Positions 10,244 to 21,092 of a DNA stretch of 64,000 bases are shown here, piece after piece. The notes under the pieces were generated by a model, which did not search any database, was not told the origin of the DNA, and saw only the letters and a list, made by a program, of their open reading frames with translations. This DNA is from Kluyveromyces lactis (lineage: Eukaryota; Ascomycota; Saccharomycetes; Saccharomycetales; Saccharomycetaceae), in assembly GCF_000002515.2 (NCBI RefSeq), contig NC_006039.1, positions 186,001-250,000 on the forward strand, in the 5' to 3' direction. Position 1 is the first letter of the stretch; the number at the start of each line of letters is the position of its first letter. The position numbers and the translations under genes were made by a program.

Positions 10244-10422
10244 TCTAAAAATAAGGCTACCGTCAGCTTTGCTTGTAGCAAGTACTTTCTGTTAGCAAAA
10301 TCAGTGATTCATTTATTGAAGTAAATTACACAGGCGAGTATTTATGTATTTCATTAGTCCTCTGGTAATTTGGTTGATATATATTACATTCTTGATTTCA
10401 TCAAACATTGGAACTAAATTCA

Positions 10423-10430
10423 TTACCCGG
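10423..10430 (+). promoter_or_regulatory. Reb1-type site between BNI1 and SEC2
   Basis: TTACCCGG is the full Reb1 consensus. It lies 110 bp past the BNI1 stop and 180 bp before the SEC2 ATG. Reb1 both opens promoter chromatin and blocks read-through polymerase, which suits this tandem boundary. Confidence 0.55.
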
Positions 10431-10532
10431 TTTTAAAATGAAAATGTCAATTTCGGTATACGAATTATGTCTATGCAAGTATACACATATTGTAGTTATT
10501 AAATAAATGCTGAAATGAGTATTATGTAGTCT

Positions 10533-13500
10533 TTAAGCATCAATAAACTCATCTTCCGATGAGTTCGATGTGTCCATCAAATCTTGGGTTGGCGATAACG
10601 GTTTAGGATGAGGTCCAACTTCTAGGCTTCCAACAAATTGTAGTTTATTAGGTTGGTCTACTTTCACAGAAGAATCTTTTTTTTTCAGATCCCTAAGCTT
10701 GTCCTTTGCTTTGATTGGGGATGGAGAAGCGTCTTTTCTTTCGTCAGGGCCTCTTAATTCTAGTAATAAATTCCTTGCTCTATCTGCAGGGTCTTGTTTT
10801 GATGACGACAAGCTTTCAGTTTCAGGAAGGCTGGCCGATTTTTTAGCAGTAGGCGATTCGGTAAGCGTTCTATTTTGTTCCACGAAAGCTTCGATAGTAC
10901 TATCAGCAGTGATGTTATCAAAAATTGATGCCCCGGATTTACCATCTAGTAATTTCTTTCTAGCCAATGCACGTTTACGAGTACTAGATGGATCTCCTTT
11001 TGAAGGAGCTGCATTTTTCAATTTATCCAAAAGCTTCTCTATATCGTCCCTATCATCAGACGGTTCTTGCGAAGTGCTTAAATTTTTTGCTGTTGCCTTA
11101 CTATCTGCCTCCTGTTGTTTCCGTTGTTGATCTTCAATCATTTTCTTTCTCCTTTCGTAAGCACGTTCTTCTTCTTCCAGTTTGACATTATGAGTTTTAG
11201 CTTTCTTGAATTCGGTAATGAAATCTGCAAACTTTTGGAAGAAAGAGTTTTTAGAGAACTTGTCGTTGGCATCTTCGCCAAATTTCTTCATTAGATTTTC
11301 AAATTCCAGCAAACTTAATTTGATTTCATCGCTTAGAAGATCAGCTTTCTTTCTAGCTTCAGGTAAAACCGGTACTACCTTATTTAAAACACGATCTAAC
11401 GGATGGAATTTAGAAGGGTCACTTAGGTTTCCAATTTCAATAGAACGCTCAACGTTAATTACTGACTGTGAAAATTCCTTACAATCAGTTACCAACTGTT
11501 CGATGGATATTTTTGTTACGCTAAAAATAGGCTCAAGCTCTTCCACGAAATGGCTGTATTCGGGATAATTTTCACGAATTATCTTTTCCACATAGTTCAA
11601 AAAAGTCATACTGTTCTTTTCATCTTTAATGAAGGTCAATCTTTGTAGGGTGCTTAGCTTGAACCCCTGAGCTTGCTTTGAAGAATCATTCATATAATTA
11701 CCAACTGCCAAAATAACATCGAAAACATGTCTGAGACTTTCAGATTGTTCGATGCACTGAACTGCTCTATCAATTTTTCTTAGTTTAGTGACCAAATCCG
11801 AATAGTCTTTTTCATAAGTAGTTATCATAGTGATTGCTCTCATACGAGACCCCCAGTACGGTTGTAAGTTAATCATAAATTCAACATATAGTTGATCTGC
11901 ACGTTGAAGTTCATTAGGATCTTTTTCGGGGGGTTTTGCATCGTCAACAGATGTCACTCCCTCCCAATCAGTACTGTAAGGATTGAAATATCGTGCCAAA
12001 TTATTCGTTACTTCAATTATGGTAGGCTTTGACAAAAACTCTATTACGCTAGGAGTAGATAGGAATTCTCTATCACATTTCATTACCTTCCCAACAACAT
12101 CTTTAACATCGAGGTTGGAGAACATATGTAGGTTAATACCAAATTGTTGGGAAACATCTCTCGATAAAAAGGTAATCTTTTCATTTGCTTCCTTAGACTT
12201 TCCTTTTAATGATTTGGTTTCTCTGGCAGCAAACGCTTTTTCTAATTGACTTAATACACCTCTTTCGAATAGATCGTCAGCAACCTTTTCTGCTTGAGCA
12301 TTTTTCCAAATAGAATCCCCAGCATTGTCAATTTTTTCCCAGTGTAATTGTTTGAGCTTCTTCTTGGGACGAGGATACCTTTCAAAGAGAGATGGTGATT
12401 GCGGTAGTAAGGGACTTGTGACTGTCGCTTTGGGTGTGTTTGCCGATGGAAATGGTGGAGGTGGGGGAGGGGGAGGAGGAGGGGGAGGAGCAATACCAGG
12501 GGATAATGCAGTAGGGAGAGGAGATGGTACTGCAGTAAGAGTTCCACCTAATGATACCGGTAAGGGAGGTGGTGGCGGCGGTGGTGGTGGTGGCGGTGGC
12601 GAAGCAGCGGATACGATTGTTGTTGTTGGATTCGCTTCAATAGATTCGGAATCCCCGATTTCAGACTGCATTGTCGTTGGCGAATATTTATCATTCAAGA
12701 TCACATTCGAGATCTTGTCGCTTCCCTGTTGAGCATCTGTCAAAATGGGTTTTTCTGTAAATTGACTGACTGGTTTTTCAGTACTCTTTAACGATGCACC
12801 AGGAGATACAGATATGCCAATACCCACAGGGACATCATCGATGTCATCTGTCATTTTAACTTTTGATTTTAGCTCAGTCAAAAACGGTGGCAGATGTTCG
12901 CTCGTCGCTGTTGGGTTCACTGTAGTATTCTTTAACCTATTCAAAAACGATTTTCTATGATAACCGCTTCCAGGATACCTAGTCTCGCGTCCCACACGAC
13001 CACCATTCGTAGACGTGGCGGTCTGTTGTCCAGTTGAATACTTTTGAGATAATGATTCAAGGAATGATGATCCATTGGATACAATATCCGACCCATGAGA
13101 TGCTTGTGATTGTGATGAACCATCTTCTGAAGAGGAAGATGCCGAAGACAACGATGACGAAGATGATGAACTTGAGCCGGTTTTAGGTCTATTTTTCATT
13201 TCTTCTTTCAATGCATTGAGTTCATCAATAATTGAATTCATTTCTTCTACCTTTCTTTGTACAATTGTTGGATCCAAAGAAGGTCCGCCATTACTGGACT
13301 GCGTCAGGAGCTCTTTTAACTCAGGGTCATCTGCAAAGTCAATGTGGAAACCATTGTATTTATTCTCTAAGTCTTTCAATCTATCCAAGGCAGCTAACTT
13401 TTTGTCTTGGAATAATTCATTCACTCTGGCCTCAATATTGAACTTTGTTATATCGTTGCTTTCATTTTGTATTATTGCTAGCTTTTTCCTTAACTCAGCT

Positions 13501-16061
13501 AATTTTGTGGCTTGTTGACCTTTAACTTGCTCCTTAAATTTCTGGTTCTGCTTGGGTTTGACATCAGCAAAATTTGTCATTTCAAGCTCTCTTGCTTGGT
13601 TCTCAATATCTTCCATTTTTGATCTCAAGAGTTTCAACCTACTCTTGGAACCAACCGCAGTTCCAAGTCTGCGAGACTCATTAAGAAGATCTTGCTCTGT
13701 TTTTTGCAAGCTTCTTTGTAAAACGTTTTGTATGGCAGTTTTTCTTTCAGGATTCAATGGTTTAGGGTCATTTTGAACAGTTGAACCTGATTCGAGGTCG
13801 TCACTTGTCTTAGAATTCACAATCGTAAGCATTTTTCGAAGTTCAATCTCATGTTCATGTTTCTCCAAAAGATGTCTTTTTTTTAGTTCTTCCAATTCGG
13901 ACTGTAACTGTTCCGTAACACGTTGCGTTTTATCTAGAATTAGGTCACGTTCAGCCAACTCTTTTTGAAGTTGCCCAACAAGTCCGTTCTCGGCCTTTGA
14001 AATTTTGTCGTTCAAATAGTCACGTTCTGCCTTTACTTCTTCCAATTTTTTGGTTAGCTCTCTAGATTCAAGAATGGCTCTTCGAGCTATTTCATCCGTT
14101 TGCATCGAATCGTAAAGTCTTTGAATTGCAACGTTGAAGTTCGACTCAGAGTCAAGAGTGGTTATTGCAACATTCGAAATCAAGGAATCAATCAACTTCA
14201 ATTGTTGAACATTCTTACCTGGGTCATCACTTTCTTGAGCGTTCTTATTGCTTGAAAGAAAAAGGTTTTGAAGCATTGATAATAAATATGATTCTGCCTC
14301 TGTGCCCTTGAAGGAAGAAGTGAGTTTTTGTAAAATTGACACTGGATCATCCATGTCAACATTTTCAGTAAATTTCTGACTATCTATCAAAGAATTATAG
14401 TCGTCGATTGCAGCATCCTCAAATTGTAGCAACATTGTTGACAACGGTGGATAGTCTAGTAATTGCATCTTCTGAAGTATTCTATTCAATCCAAAGCTTT
14501 TGAGTTGAGTTCTCATCATGTGTCGCTTTTTGACGTCTTCGTTATTCAGACATAATTGATCGATAAGAACGATAGAGTCAACCAAATACTCATATATGGA
14601 ATTCTCGCCAGTATTATTTCTATATTCATCTGATGCTCCGACAAGAGAACCCATTTTACCTCTACCATCTAGTGTCTGTTCAACAACGTATAGCCATTGT
14701 TGAAGTATTTTGCAAACTTGATACAGTTGTGGGTTAGACTCTGGATCAGTAGAATCATTGGTAGAGAATTTTGCTTTCATGTGAATATTCTGGACGAGCG
14801 AAGTTTCATGGTTTAGAGATTCCATAACTAATGAGAAACAATCCAAACCAGCTGTCCTTGATTTAAAGTCCTCGTCTTTTGTAACTAGATAGATAAGTGT
14901 CTCTGTTGCTAACCTTCGTGTGGGTATTTTAGTAGATAGTAACCCTTCAACTAGTGCGTTAGTTACCAACGTAGAGTTCACGGCTTCTTCTAAGCATTCT
15001 CTTATGTTGAGTAGTACTCTCAAGCACTTGAACAAAGCAGTTTCCCTCTCCAAAAACTGAGGATCAGTCACAGCATTTTGGTTGTCTGTAGTATCCTGAT
15101 GCATGCTGGTGATGATCAAATTTGCAATTGCAACTTGGCCCTGAGCTTCTAAGAACGAAATCACCCAATCTAACGGTTCAGTACGTAATGATACCCATAA
15201 ATCATTCAGTTCTTTATTTTTTATCTTCTTGCTGATTATCTGACGGACATAATATTCTGGTGGGAAATGAGACGGAGAGAGCAGCGAACCCTGTGATTCA
15301 TTTGTATGGAGCATGCCCTCATATTGAGTGTTCAGTTTCGATGTACTAGTCTTACGTTTCAACATATTCTGGGTGTCATTAGCAGAAAATCTAGGTTTCG
15401 TGCTTTTCAAACGCTTGAATTCTGACTGCAGATCTTGTTTAACCATTAACCATTTTTTTTCTATGGGATAATTCAACATGTCTTTCTGATCCTGTGAGGA
15501 AACGGAGTCGAAAACGTTCCTCTTTATTAGCAGGTCCATAAACAAGCCATTAATCTCTTCAGGATTTTCGGGTCTATCTAGTTTTAGTGTCCCATCATTT
15601 GTTAGGAATCTATTCAGTATGGAAGTCGAATTGGAGCTGACAGACACGGCAGAGGAGGATATGATTGATTTGTTCGTGGATGATCTTGTCAATTGGCTTG
15701 ACCTTCTAGAATAGGAATATTTCGTTGGAGAAGTTAACAACGATGCACTCTGTGAACGGGAATTGGCCTCGGGATCCATTGTGTAATGGGATAAATTATG
15801 AGTATTCAAGGAACTAATTTTGTTCAGTGGTTTGCTGCCTCCAATTGGAGTTGCGGATTCTAATGATGCAGTGGTAAACACCCTCTTTGGTGAGGATATA
15901 AGTTCCTTTCGAGTCTGTGATGGTTGAGAGCTTCCATGATTCCCTCCAGTAGCTAGTTTTTTCAAATTCGAAAACAGGCTGCTTCCTTGAGAATTACTCA
16001 ACGATCTTGAATGAGAGTTCTCGTTCCCAGTTGGCCCTCTGGAACTTTGCGACCTCTGCAT
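10533..16061 (-). CDS. BNI1: Bni1, formin
   Basis: Bni1 nucleates and elongates actin cables for polarised growth, budding and cytokinesis. The 1842-residue chain (1953 in S. cerevisiae) shows the formin layout. A serine-rich head is followed by the Rho-binding/DID region (about 160-600) with ERETALFKCLRVLLNIRECLE. A coiled coil spans about 690-970. The FH1 region holds two runs of 12-13 prolines (around 1153 and 1193), the profilin-binding sites. FH2 starts at about 1235 with PRPKKKLKQLHWEKIDN and includes YWGSRMRAITMITTY and VGNYMNDSSKQAQGFKLSTL. A DAD-like segment, IEKLLDKLKNAA with RKRALARKK, lies at about 1670-1700 and would fold back on DID until Rho GTPases bind. The ATG at 16061 is followed by a serine-rich head like that of Bni1 homologues. 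Confidence 0.97.
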   Translation of the reverse strand: MQRSQSSRGPTGNENSHSRSLSNSQGSSLFSNLKKLATGGNHGSSQPSQTRKELISSPKRVFTTASLESATPIGGSKPLNKISSLNTHNLSHYTMDPEANSRSQSASLLTSPTKYSYSRRSSQLTRSSTNKSIISSSAVSVSSNSTSILNRFLTNDGTLKLDRPENPEEINGLFMDLLIKRNVFDSVSSQDQKDMLNYPIEKKWLMVKQDLQSEFKRLKSTKPRFSANDTQNMLKRKTSTSKLNTQYEGMLHTNESQGSLLSPSHFPPEYYVRQIISKKIKNKELNDLWVSLRTEPLDWVISFLEAQGQVAIANLIITSMHQDTTDNQNAVTDPQFLERETALFKCLRVLLNIRECLEEAVNSTLVTNALVEGLLSTKIPTRRLATETLIYLVTKDEDFKSRTAGLDCFSLVMESLNHETSLVQNIHMKAKFSTNDSTDPESNPQLYQVCKILQQWLYVVEQTLDGRGKMGSLVGASDEYRNNTGENSIYEYLVDSIVLIDQLCLNNEDVKKRHMMRTQLKSFGLNRILQKMQLLDYPPLSTMLLQFEDAAIDDYNSLIDSQKFTENVDMDDPVSILQKLTSSFKGTEAESYLLSMLQNLFLSSNKNAQESDDPGKNVQQLKLIDSLISNVAITTLDSESNFNVAIQRLYDSMQTDEIARRAILESRELTKKLEEVKAERDYLNDKISKAENGLVGQLQKELAERDLILDKTQRVTEQLQSELEELKKRHLLEKHEHEIELRKMLTIVNSKTSDDLESGSTVQNDPKPLNPERKTAIQNVLQRSLQKTEQDLLNESRRLGTAVGSKSRLKLLRSKMEDIENQARELEMTNFADVKPKQNQKFKEQVKGQQATKLAELRKKLAIIQNESNDITKFNIEARVNELFQDKKLAALDRLKDLENKYNGFHIDFADDPELKELLTQSSNGGPSLDPTIVQRKVEEMNSIIDELNALKEEMKNRPKTGSSSSSSSSLSSASSSSEDGSSQSQASHGSDIVSNGSSFLESLSQKYSTGQQTATSTNGGRVGRETRYPGSGYHRKSFLNRLKNTTVNPTATSEHLPPFLTELKSKVKMTDDIDDVPVGIGISVSPGASLKSTEKPVSQFTEKPILTDAQQGSDKISNVILNDKYSPTTMQSEIGDSESIEANPTTTIVSAASPPPPPPPPPPPPLPVSLGGTLTAVPSPLPTALSPGIAPPPPPPPPPPPPFPSANTPKATVTSPLLPQSPSLFERYPRPKKKLKQLHWEKIDNAGDSIWKNAQAEKVADDLFERGVLSQLEKAFAARETKSLKGKSKEANEKITFLSRDVSQQFGINLHMFSNLDVKDVVGKVMKCDREFLSTPSVIEFLSKPTIIEVTNNLARYFNPYSTDWEGVTSVDDAKPPEKDPNELQRADQLYVEFMINLQPYWGSRMRAITMITTYEKDYSDLVTKLRKIDRAVQCIEQSESLRHVFDVILAVGNYMNDSSKQAQGFKLSTLQRLTFIKDEKNSMTFLNYVEKIIRENYPEYSHFVEELEPIFSVTKISIEQLVTDCKEFSQSVINVERSIEIGNLSDPSKFHPLDRVLNKVVPVLPEARKKADLLSDEIKLSLLEFENLMKKFGEDANDKFSKNSFFQKFADFITEFKKAKTHNVKLEEEERAYERRKKMIEDQQRKQQEADSKATAKNLSTSQEPSDDRDDIEKLLDKLKNAAPSKGDPSSTRKRALARKKLLDGKSGASIFDNITADSTIEAFVEQNRTLTESPTAKKSASLPETESLSSSKQDPADRARNLLLELRGPDERKDASPSPIKAKDKLRDLKKKDSSVKVDQPNKLQFVGSLEVGPHPKPLSPTQDLMDTSNSSEDEFIDA
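12463..12485 (+). repeat. G-rich tract in the BNI1 FH1 coding region
   Basis: Three runs of five G separated by short A/G spacers lie on the plus strand, which is the BNI1 template strand. They encode one of the two proline tracts. A second GGN repeat lies at about 12566-12602. Such tracts can form G-quadruplexes and change in length. Confidence 0.6.
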
Positions 16062-17074
16062 ATTGGCAATCAGGTGCGTTCTTGGAGCTGTAAAATAGGG
16101 TTTCTACAATTTTCGCTCCAAATAGCCTATAAAGAATGCTGCGCAAAGTTTCCGGACTGTTAGAGCAATAAAATGTCCTTCTATATGCTGGACAATTACC
16201 GTGAGAACGCACAGAAGCACAGGTATTCAAAAACAAAAAAAAAGTTGCAGCGGCAAACCAAACTTTCAGTTGCAAACGTTTCAGAATCCAGTATGTAATA
16301 AAGTGGTATCTATCCAGTAGAACCTATTACTTTGAAACCTCGCAATCTTCTTAACCAACTAATTATTCCGAAACACTCTTCCGTCTCGGTGTATCACATC
16401 AACTTTGCATATAAAGTACATAAATCCTTTCGATGATTTTGGTTTTATTTGTTTTTCAAAAATATACTTCTGCAAAATGTTTGTCCGGCAGTTGTTGTCC
16501 GATCATATTAAGGGTTTCTCTGGAACAGTTAAGTAGTTTCGACCTTCCGAATACTGCACGTCACTGAATTCCAGATCTTCGTCAAGGTATAAATCTTCCA
16601 CCCTGAGTTTTGGAATTTAGTTTCTCTTTCTCCAGATATTTCAAGGAATCATCACTACTTGAGTTTTCAGCTGGGTTGTATTTGCTCCTAATAGTACATA
16701 TATGTATTAAAAATGCCCTTAGAGAAGAGAAGAAACGCTATATTTGAAACAAATGGATATATTATGAAGTTCATTAACTACACAGTATTTACAGCTTGAT
16801 ATTAATACCCAAAGTTAAGATTTGATATAAATATGAATATTATCAATTTCCAATGTCAGTTTGATGATTATGTTTTATTGAGTCGACCTTGGTCCTAAAT
16901 ATGGGCATTCTTCTTTTTATAGTGCATCTGCTTGATAGGGCCCACTTGAGTTCACCAAAAATTAGTTTTTTTTGCCAATTCAAGGTTCCGAACGTAGCGA
17001 ACTGTTGATCAAACATTGTCTCATCGATAATAGTAGTGTGTTCCTTCTAATCCTAACGGATGCTATGATTGTGA

Positions 17075-17082
17075 TTACCCGG
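17075..17082 (+). promoter_or_regulatory. Reb1-type site between CAN1 and BNI1
   Basis: TTACCCGG matches the Reb1 consensus. It lies 470 bp past the CAN1 stop and about 1 kb before the BNI1 ATG, at a tandem gene boundary. A role in blocking read-through or in the BNI1 promoter is inferred. Confidence 0.45.
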
Positions 17083-17383
17083 ACAAATGTTACCATTTTT
17101 CTTTGCTGGGTTGAGGGGAGCTTTACTTGTTTTCGTTTGACAAACCTAACGAAGGTAAGAAATAAAATGGGATCTAGAAACACAATGGAAACGCTTCCGA
17201 AACAAAAAGATTCAAATTCAATATCGGAGATATTTATTATAGAATCATCTGAGCAGCTACGTGATTAGTCGTTATTTTGTTAGAACACTTGTAATTCCAT
17301 GCACTACAGTTGGTATTCAATGAGGCATCCGAAATAAGAATATAATAACAAAAGTTCATTAGAGAATTTCATCAAACGGAATC

Positions 17384-17405
17384 TATGTATATATATATAT
17401 ACATA
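17384..17405. terminator. TA-rich palindrome, likely CAN1 3'-end signal
   Basis: A perfect 22-bp palindrome of alternating T and A with TATGTA at one end and TACATA at the other lies 147 bp past the CAN1 stop. TAYRTA/TATATA is the yeast efficiency element for 3'-end formation. The distance is typical of a yeast 3' UTR. Confidence 0.45.
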
Positions 17406-17551
17406 TAGATATAAATATGGGTAAACTGAATAAGAATACGAATAATACGTTGTCTGGTAGGTGGAGAAGAGATTATGGGAACAGAGTAGCATCTTAAATT
17501 CATGTAACAAATCTGAACATGATCCAGTTTTTCAGAAAAAACGGATCTACA

Positions 17552-19297
17552 TTAAGCGGCGACAGCCCAGAACTTTTCCCATAGGTTCTTTGGTTCCTCT
17601 TCCTCCCAAATTATGACATCTATGTCTCTTCTGTCTGAGTCGATATCTACCTCGTCTAATGTACGGAATAATTTTGTTCTGTAAATAGTTTGGAAAATTG
17701 CCCATACGATAAAGAATAAGAAAACACTGATGTAAGCAGCGAAAAAGTCTGACACATTGAAATGTGGAGCGAATGCAGTAAAGCCTTGAATAATGATGAT
17801 CACTGTAATGAAAAATGCAGCATAGTATGCGGCGTAAGGCATAAATTTGGCTTTGTAAGGCAAATCATCACGAGAAATTCCGCGGTGTTTCAGGGTTTGC
17901 ATGAATCTGATATGCGAAATAGAAATTAACAACCATGTTATGAAACCAGCAATAGCAGTGATATTCAATAACCAATCGAAAACTTCTTGGGCGTCATTTG
18001 AGACATTCAAGTAGGCCAAGAATCCGAATACTGCTGTGATCAGAACTGCAATGAATGGCACACCGTGCTTAGTTGTTTTCGAAAAGAATTTAGGAGCCAA
18101 ATTATTCTTTGATAAACCAAAGAGAATTCTTGAACCGACATACACATTTGAGTTACCGGCAGATATGATGGTTGTTAGAATGACAGCATTGAAAATATGT
18201 GGTAACACTGGAGTCCTACAGTTTAGAATTGCTATTAAGAATGGAGATTGAGCAATGTAAGAACCATTATCAGAACCTTCTAATTTAGGATCATTATATG
18301 GAACTAATAGTCCAATAAAGAACAAAGATCCAATATAGAAGATCAATATTCTGAAAAAGACTTTATTGATGGCTCTTGGAACAGCTTTTCTTGGATTTTT
18401 AGTTTCACCTGCAGTGATACCGACCAATTCAGTTCCTTGGTAAGTAAATGCAGCACTGATTAGCGAGGACACCCAACCTAAGAATCTGGCCTTGTTAACA
18501 TTTTTAGCGATTATACCGTTACCCCAAGGGCCGGGCTTTCTCCAATAACGGAAACCTATTGGCCCCTCTGGACCAGCACCGCAAACCATACATAGAGAAT
18601 AGATTAAGAATCCAATGATAGCAATGACTTTGATGGAGGCAACCCAAAACTCAAACTCACCGTACCATTTAACAGGGAACATATTGAAGGATACCAATAA
18701 TACCCAAAATATAGCGATCCATGCCTCCAATGGGACGGCATCGGTCCAGTATTGAATAATTTGGCCTACAATTGATAGTTCTAGTGCAAAGGTAATGGCC
18801 CATGAAAACCAGTACATGTAACCATTTGCTGCACCGACCGCTGGGGAAATGAATCTTTGTGAAAAGACTGTGAATGAGGAAGTGACTGGAATGAATGTAG
18901 CCATTTCACCTAAAGATTGCGTCACTGAATATGCTAAAGTACCGATTAACATAAATGCAATTAAAGAGCCAACAGGTCCAGCGTTCCATAACGGTCCTGA
19001 GATACTAATAAACAAACCAGTACCAATTGTCCCTCCAAGAGCAATCATAGAGACGTGTCTTGGTTTAAGGGCTCTCTTCACTTCAGCTTGGCCTATCGAG
19101 CCCTCCGGGTCAAACATGCGAGATGAGTCGTCATCGATGGCTTCTAATGTCAAATTATTATCTTTAGAAAACCTTAGCGGATCATCGATTTTGGAATTTG
19201 AAACATGCATTCCACTTCTAGCGCTTTGTGACTGAGAAAGGTTTGAGTGTAGAGCTTCTAACTCTTCCAACTCAATCTGTTGGGCAATGGAGGTCAT
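17552..19297 (-). CDS. CAN1: basic amino acid permease, Can1 (arginine) type
   Basis: This is a proton-coupled permease of the yeast amino acid transporter (YAT) family in the plasma membrane. The 581-residue product has a cytoplasmic N tail with [20 protein letters not shown], then twelve membrane segments including [32 protein letters not shown] and [20 protein letters not shown]. It ends in the conserved [19 protein letters not shown] and a Trp-rich [22 protein letters not shown] and [18 protein letters not shown] match Can1/Alp1, whereas the neighbour has the Lyp1 forms. S. cerevisiae keeps Alp1 (a Can1 duplicate) in this slot beside LYP1. Arg rather than Lys preference is inferred from family likeness. 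It is divergent from LYP1. Confidence 0.92.
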   Translation of the reverse strand: MTSIAQQIELEELEALHSNLSQSQSARSGMHVSNSKIDDPLRFSKDNNLTLEAIDDDSSRMFDPEGSIGQAEVKRALKPRHVSMIALGGTIGTGLFISISGPLWNAGPVGSLIAFMLIGTLAYSVTQSLGEMATFIPVTSSFTVFSQRFISPAVGAANGYMYWFSWAITFALELSIVGQIIQYWTDAVPLEAWIAIFWVLLVSFNMFPVKWYGEFEFWVASIKVIAIIGFLIYSLCMVCGAGPEGPIGFRYWRKPGPWGNGIIAKNVNKARFLGWVSSLISAAFTYQGTELVGITAGETKNPRKAVPRAINKVFFRILIFYIGSLFFIGLLVPYNDPKLEGSDNGSYIAQSPFLIAILNCRTPVLPHIFNAVILTTIISAGNSNVYVGSRILFGLSKNNLAPKFFSKTTKHGVPFIAVLITAVFGFLAYLNVSNDAQEVFDWLLNITAIAGFITWLLISISHIRFMQTLKHRGISRDDLPYKAKFMPYAAYYAAFFITVIIIIQGFTAFAPHFNVSDFFAAYISVFLFFIVWAIFQTIYRTKLFRTLDEVDIDSDRRDIDVIIWEEEEPKNLWEKFWAVAA

Positions 19298-20125
19298 CTT
19301 AAAACTCTCTATTTAGTAGCCAGTGTTTCTACGTTTCTTCTGGAACACTTACTGCAGAGTTTTTCACCGCGTGAAAAGTGTAGCTTATGTATCTTGAGCT
19401 TCCTTCAGCGGAAACAGTAGAGGAAACAGTTGTGAAAGTTTATTTGATCGAACACTGCGATTTTACTTTCACTATAAGTTCGGTTCTTGTTCTTCCGGAT
19501 TAAATGTATGACTTGAAAAGAAACGAATGATCCAAAGAAAACAAATCAAAAATGGAATAAAAGTTCAACTGTTATGAGCAACGATAAAGCAATACAAAAC
19601 TAACTCCAGTTTATTTGACAAACAGAACAGTGAGGATTGAAAAGTTTATTGAGTGATAAACAAATAGTTTTGATGCAATAATAGTATTCTTAGGATAGGT
19701 TGTCCTTTTTGTATTGTTGCGTGACGAGGTATTTCCAAACAGCTTGTATTACTTGCTAGCTTGGATCTTTACTTTTTCAGCACAGAAAAGCCAAGGACGA
19801 GAAAGAAATCTTCCTTAGAAAAGCGGCAAGTAATCTTTTTCTAAAAAACATCCACAAATACGGTAACCGAAAAAGCGCAACAGTGTAGTATCTTGGACAC
19901 TAAGCTTTTGTTAGATGGAAGTATTGAAATGTAGCCTTTGATCTCTAGAGAGAAGTGATATGAACCATCAAATCAGGTAACATAGGCCAAATAATCCTTG
20001 AGCCACACCGAACTTTTGTCATTTTACGTTCTATCATTGTTTTTATATAAAAATGTTACAATCTAAACAAAAAATAAAGAAAAGACAGGACTTAAAAAAA
20101 AAAATTCCATTTGACTGAAAAACGC

Positions 20126-20143
20126 TTATCAGATATCTGATAA
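20126..20143. promoter_or_regulatory. GATA-factor palindrome (inverted GATAA pair)
   Basis: TTATCAGATATCTGATAA is a perfect 18-bp palindrome with two GATAA cores facing outward. Paired GATAA sites form UAS-NTR, through which Gln3 and Gat1 activate nitrogen-repressible permease genes in S. cerevisiae. It lies 830 bp upstream of the CAN1 ATG and 2.3 kb from LYP1. Confidence 0.6.
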
Positions 20144-20392
20144 TAATTAGTATTGACAATGGAATTTTACATGCACAACCTCTCGAAACTGCGCAGAAGG
20201 CGCTAGCAAATTAATTTGTCACTTCCCAAACACCCCGTAGCTGCATATAGATGTAGGACATATGATTATGAGGTGGAATTTGGTAGCCGTAGGTGTATTG
20301 TATATCAACAAACTTGAGTAATAAATGTATCAATTAATGAAGGAATAAGTATATGCTTGTTTGAGCCTGACTTATTGAGAATGCAAGAGCTT

Positions 20393-20430
20393 AGATGAGG
20401 AGATGAGGAGATGAGGAGATGAGAGATGAG
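20393..20430 (+). repeat. short tandem repeat AGATGAGG
   Basis: Three direct copies of AGATGAGG are followed by two copies of AGATGAG, a purine-rich tract on the plus strand. It has no coding sense and could vary in copy number between strains. Confidence 0.85.
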
Positions 20431-21000
20431 ACTATCGAAGCGGAGCAACAATGTTACTCAGCACGTATGTATTTAGAATACGGTTAAAATAACGAAACAT
20501 CTCATTATGATGAGGGAGGCCGATTCCATCATAACGGTATTATGGTGCAAAGAAAGTTAGATCAAGAATAGAAATAAACAGAAAGCATTGAGAACTTAGT
20601 AACGGCGGGAGAAAGTTCAACTTCAATGAAGAAAAAACAGGGGAAGAGGGGAAATCATTTGATGAATCAGACTGATTCTACAAAAAATTATCACCACAGT
20701 CTTCAGAGATAAGTCAAGATATGGAAACAAAGATCCGATTGAAAAAGTAGTCACTCATCATTGATAAAAATAATCCATAAGCGTTGCGATAAGGATGAAT
20801 ACACTCCCCTATCGTGATAGACGCAGGAATGCACAGAGGAGAAGGGATGGGATACCCTTCCGATGAGTTTAGAACAGTGAATATTTCGAAAAGAACTATA
20901 AAACCATTTCCTTTAACGTTTACTCTTCGAGCTTTAATTCGCCTGTTCTTGAACTTAACGACCTTAATGTTCAATATTTCACTAGTTTAGCAGAAATGTA

Positions 21001-21060
21001 CCAATTTTGGCAAAACTGGGCCACATTGGCTCAAATTGGCTTAAATTGGTCAAATGGATG
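21001..21060 (+). repeat. imperfect 10-bp periodic array (AAATTGG units)
   Basis: Six consecutive 10-bp units resemble nnAAATTGGc: CCACATTGGC, TCAAATTGGC and TTAAATTGGT are the closest. The period is near one helical turn, so the ATTGG cores fall on one face of the DNA. ATTGG is the reverse complement of CCAAT, the Hap2/3/5 core. A TATAAA follows at 21087. Confidence 0.6.
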
Positions 21061-21086
21061 GGATGAATCCCATTTCTTTCGAGGGC

Positions 21087-21092
21087 TATAAA
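21087..21092 (+). promoter_or_regulatory. TATA box inside the CAN1-LYP1 region
   Basis: TATAAA followed by GG lies on the plus strand, 27 bp after the periodic array and 1.37 kb before the LYP1 ATG. The first ATG downstream (21098) opens a frame of only 13 codons. A promoter of a noncoding transcript or a long leader is possible. Confidence 0.3.

Larger units (their letters stand above)
16062..17551. other. intergenic region, CAN1 3' end / BNI1 promoter
   Basis: This 1.5 kb has no gene I can support. The frame at 15994-16275 (minus) begins at TTG and has no ATG, although its product looks like a signal peptide, so it is rejected. The region holds a Reb1 site (17075-17082) and, 150 bp past the CAN1 stop, a TA-rich palindrome likely to be the CAN1 3'-end signal. 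The rest is plain AT-rich sequence. Confidence 0.55.

Noticed and set aside
15994-16275. Minus-strand 93-codon frame with a signal-peptide-like start upstream of BNI1
   Set aside because: It begins at TTG, contains no ATG and runs into BNI1 in another frame.
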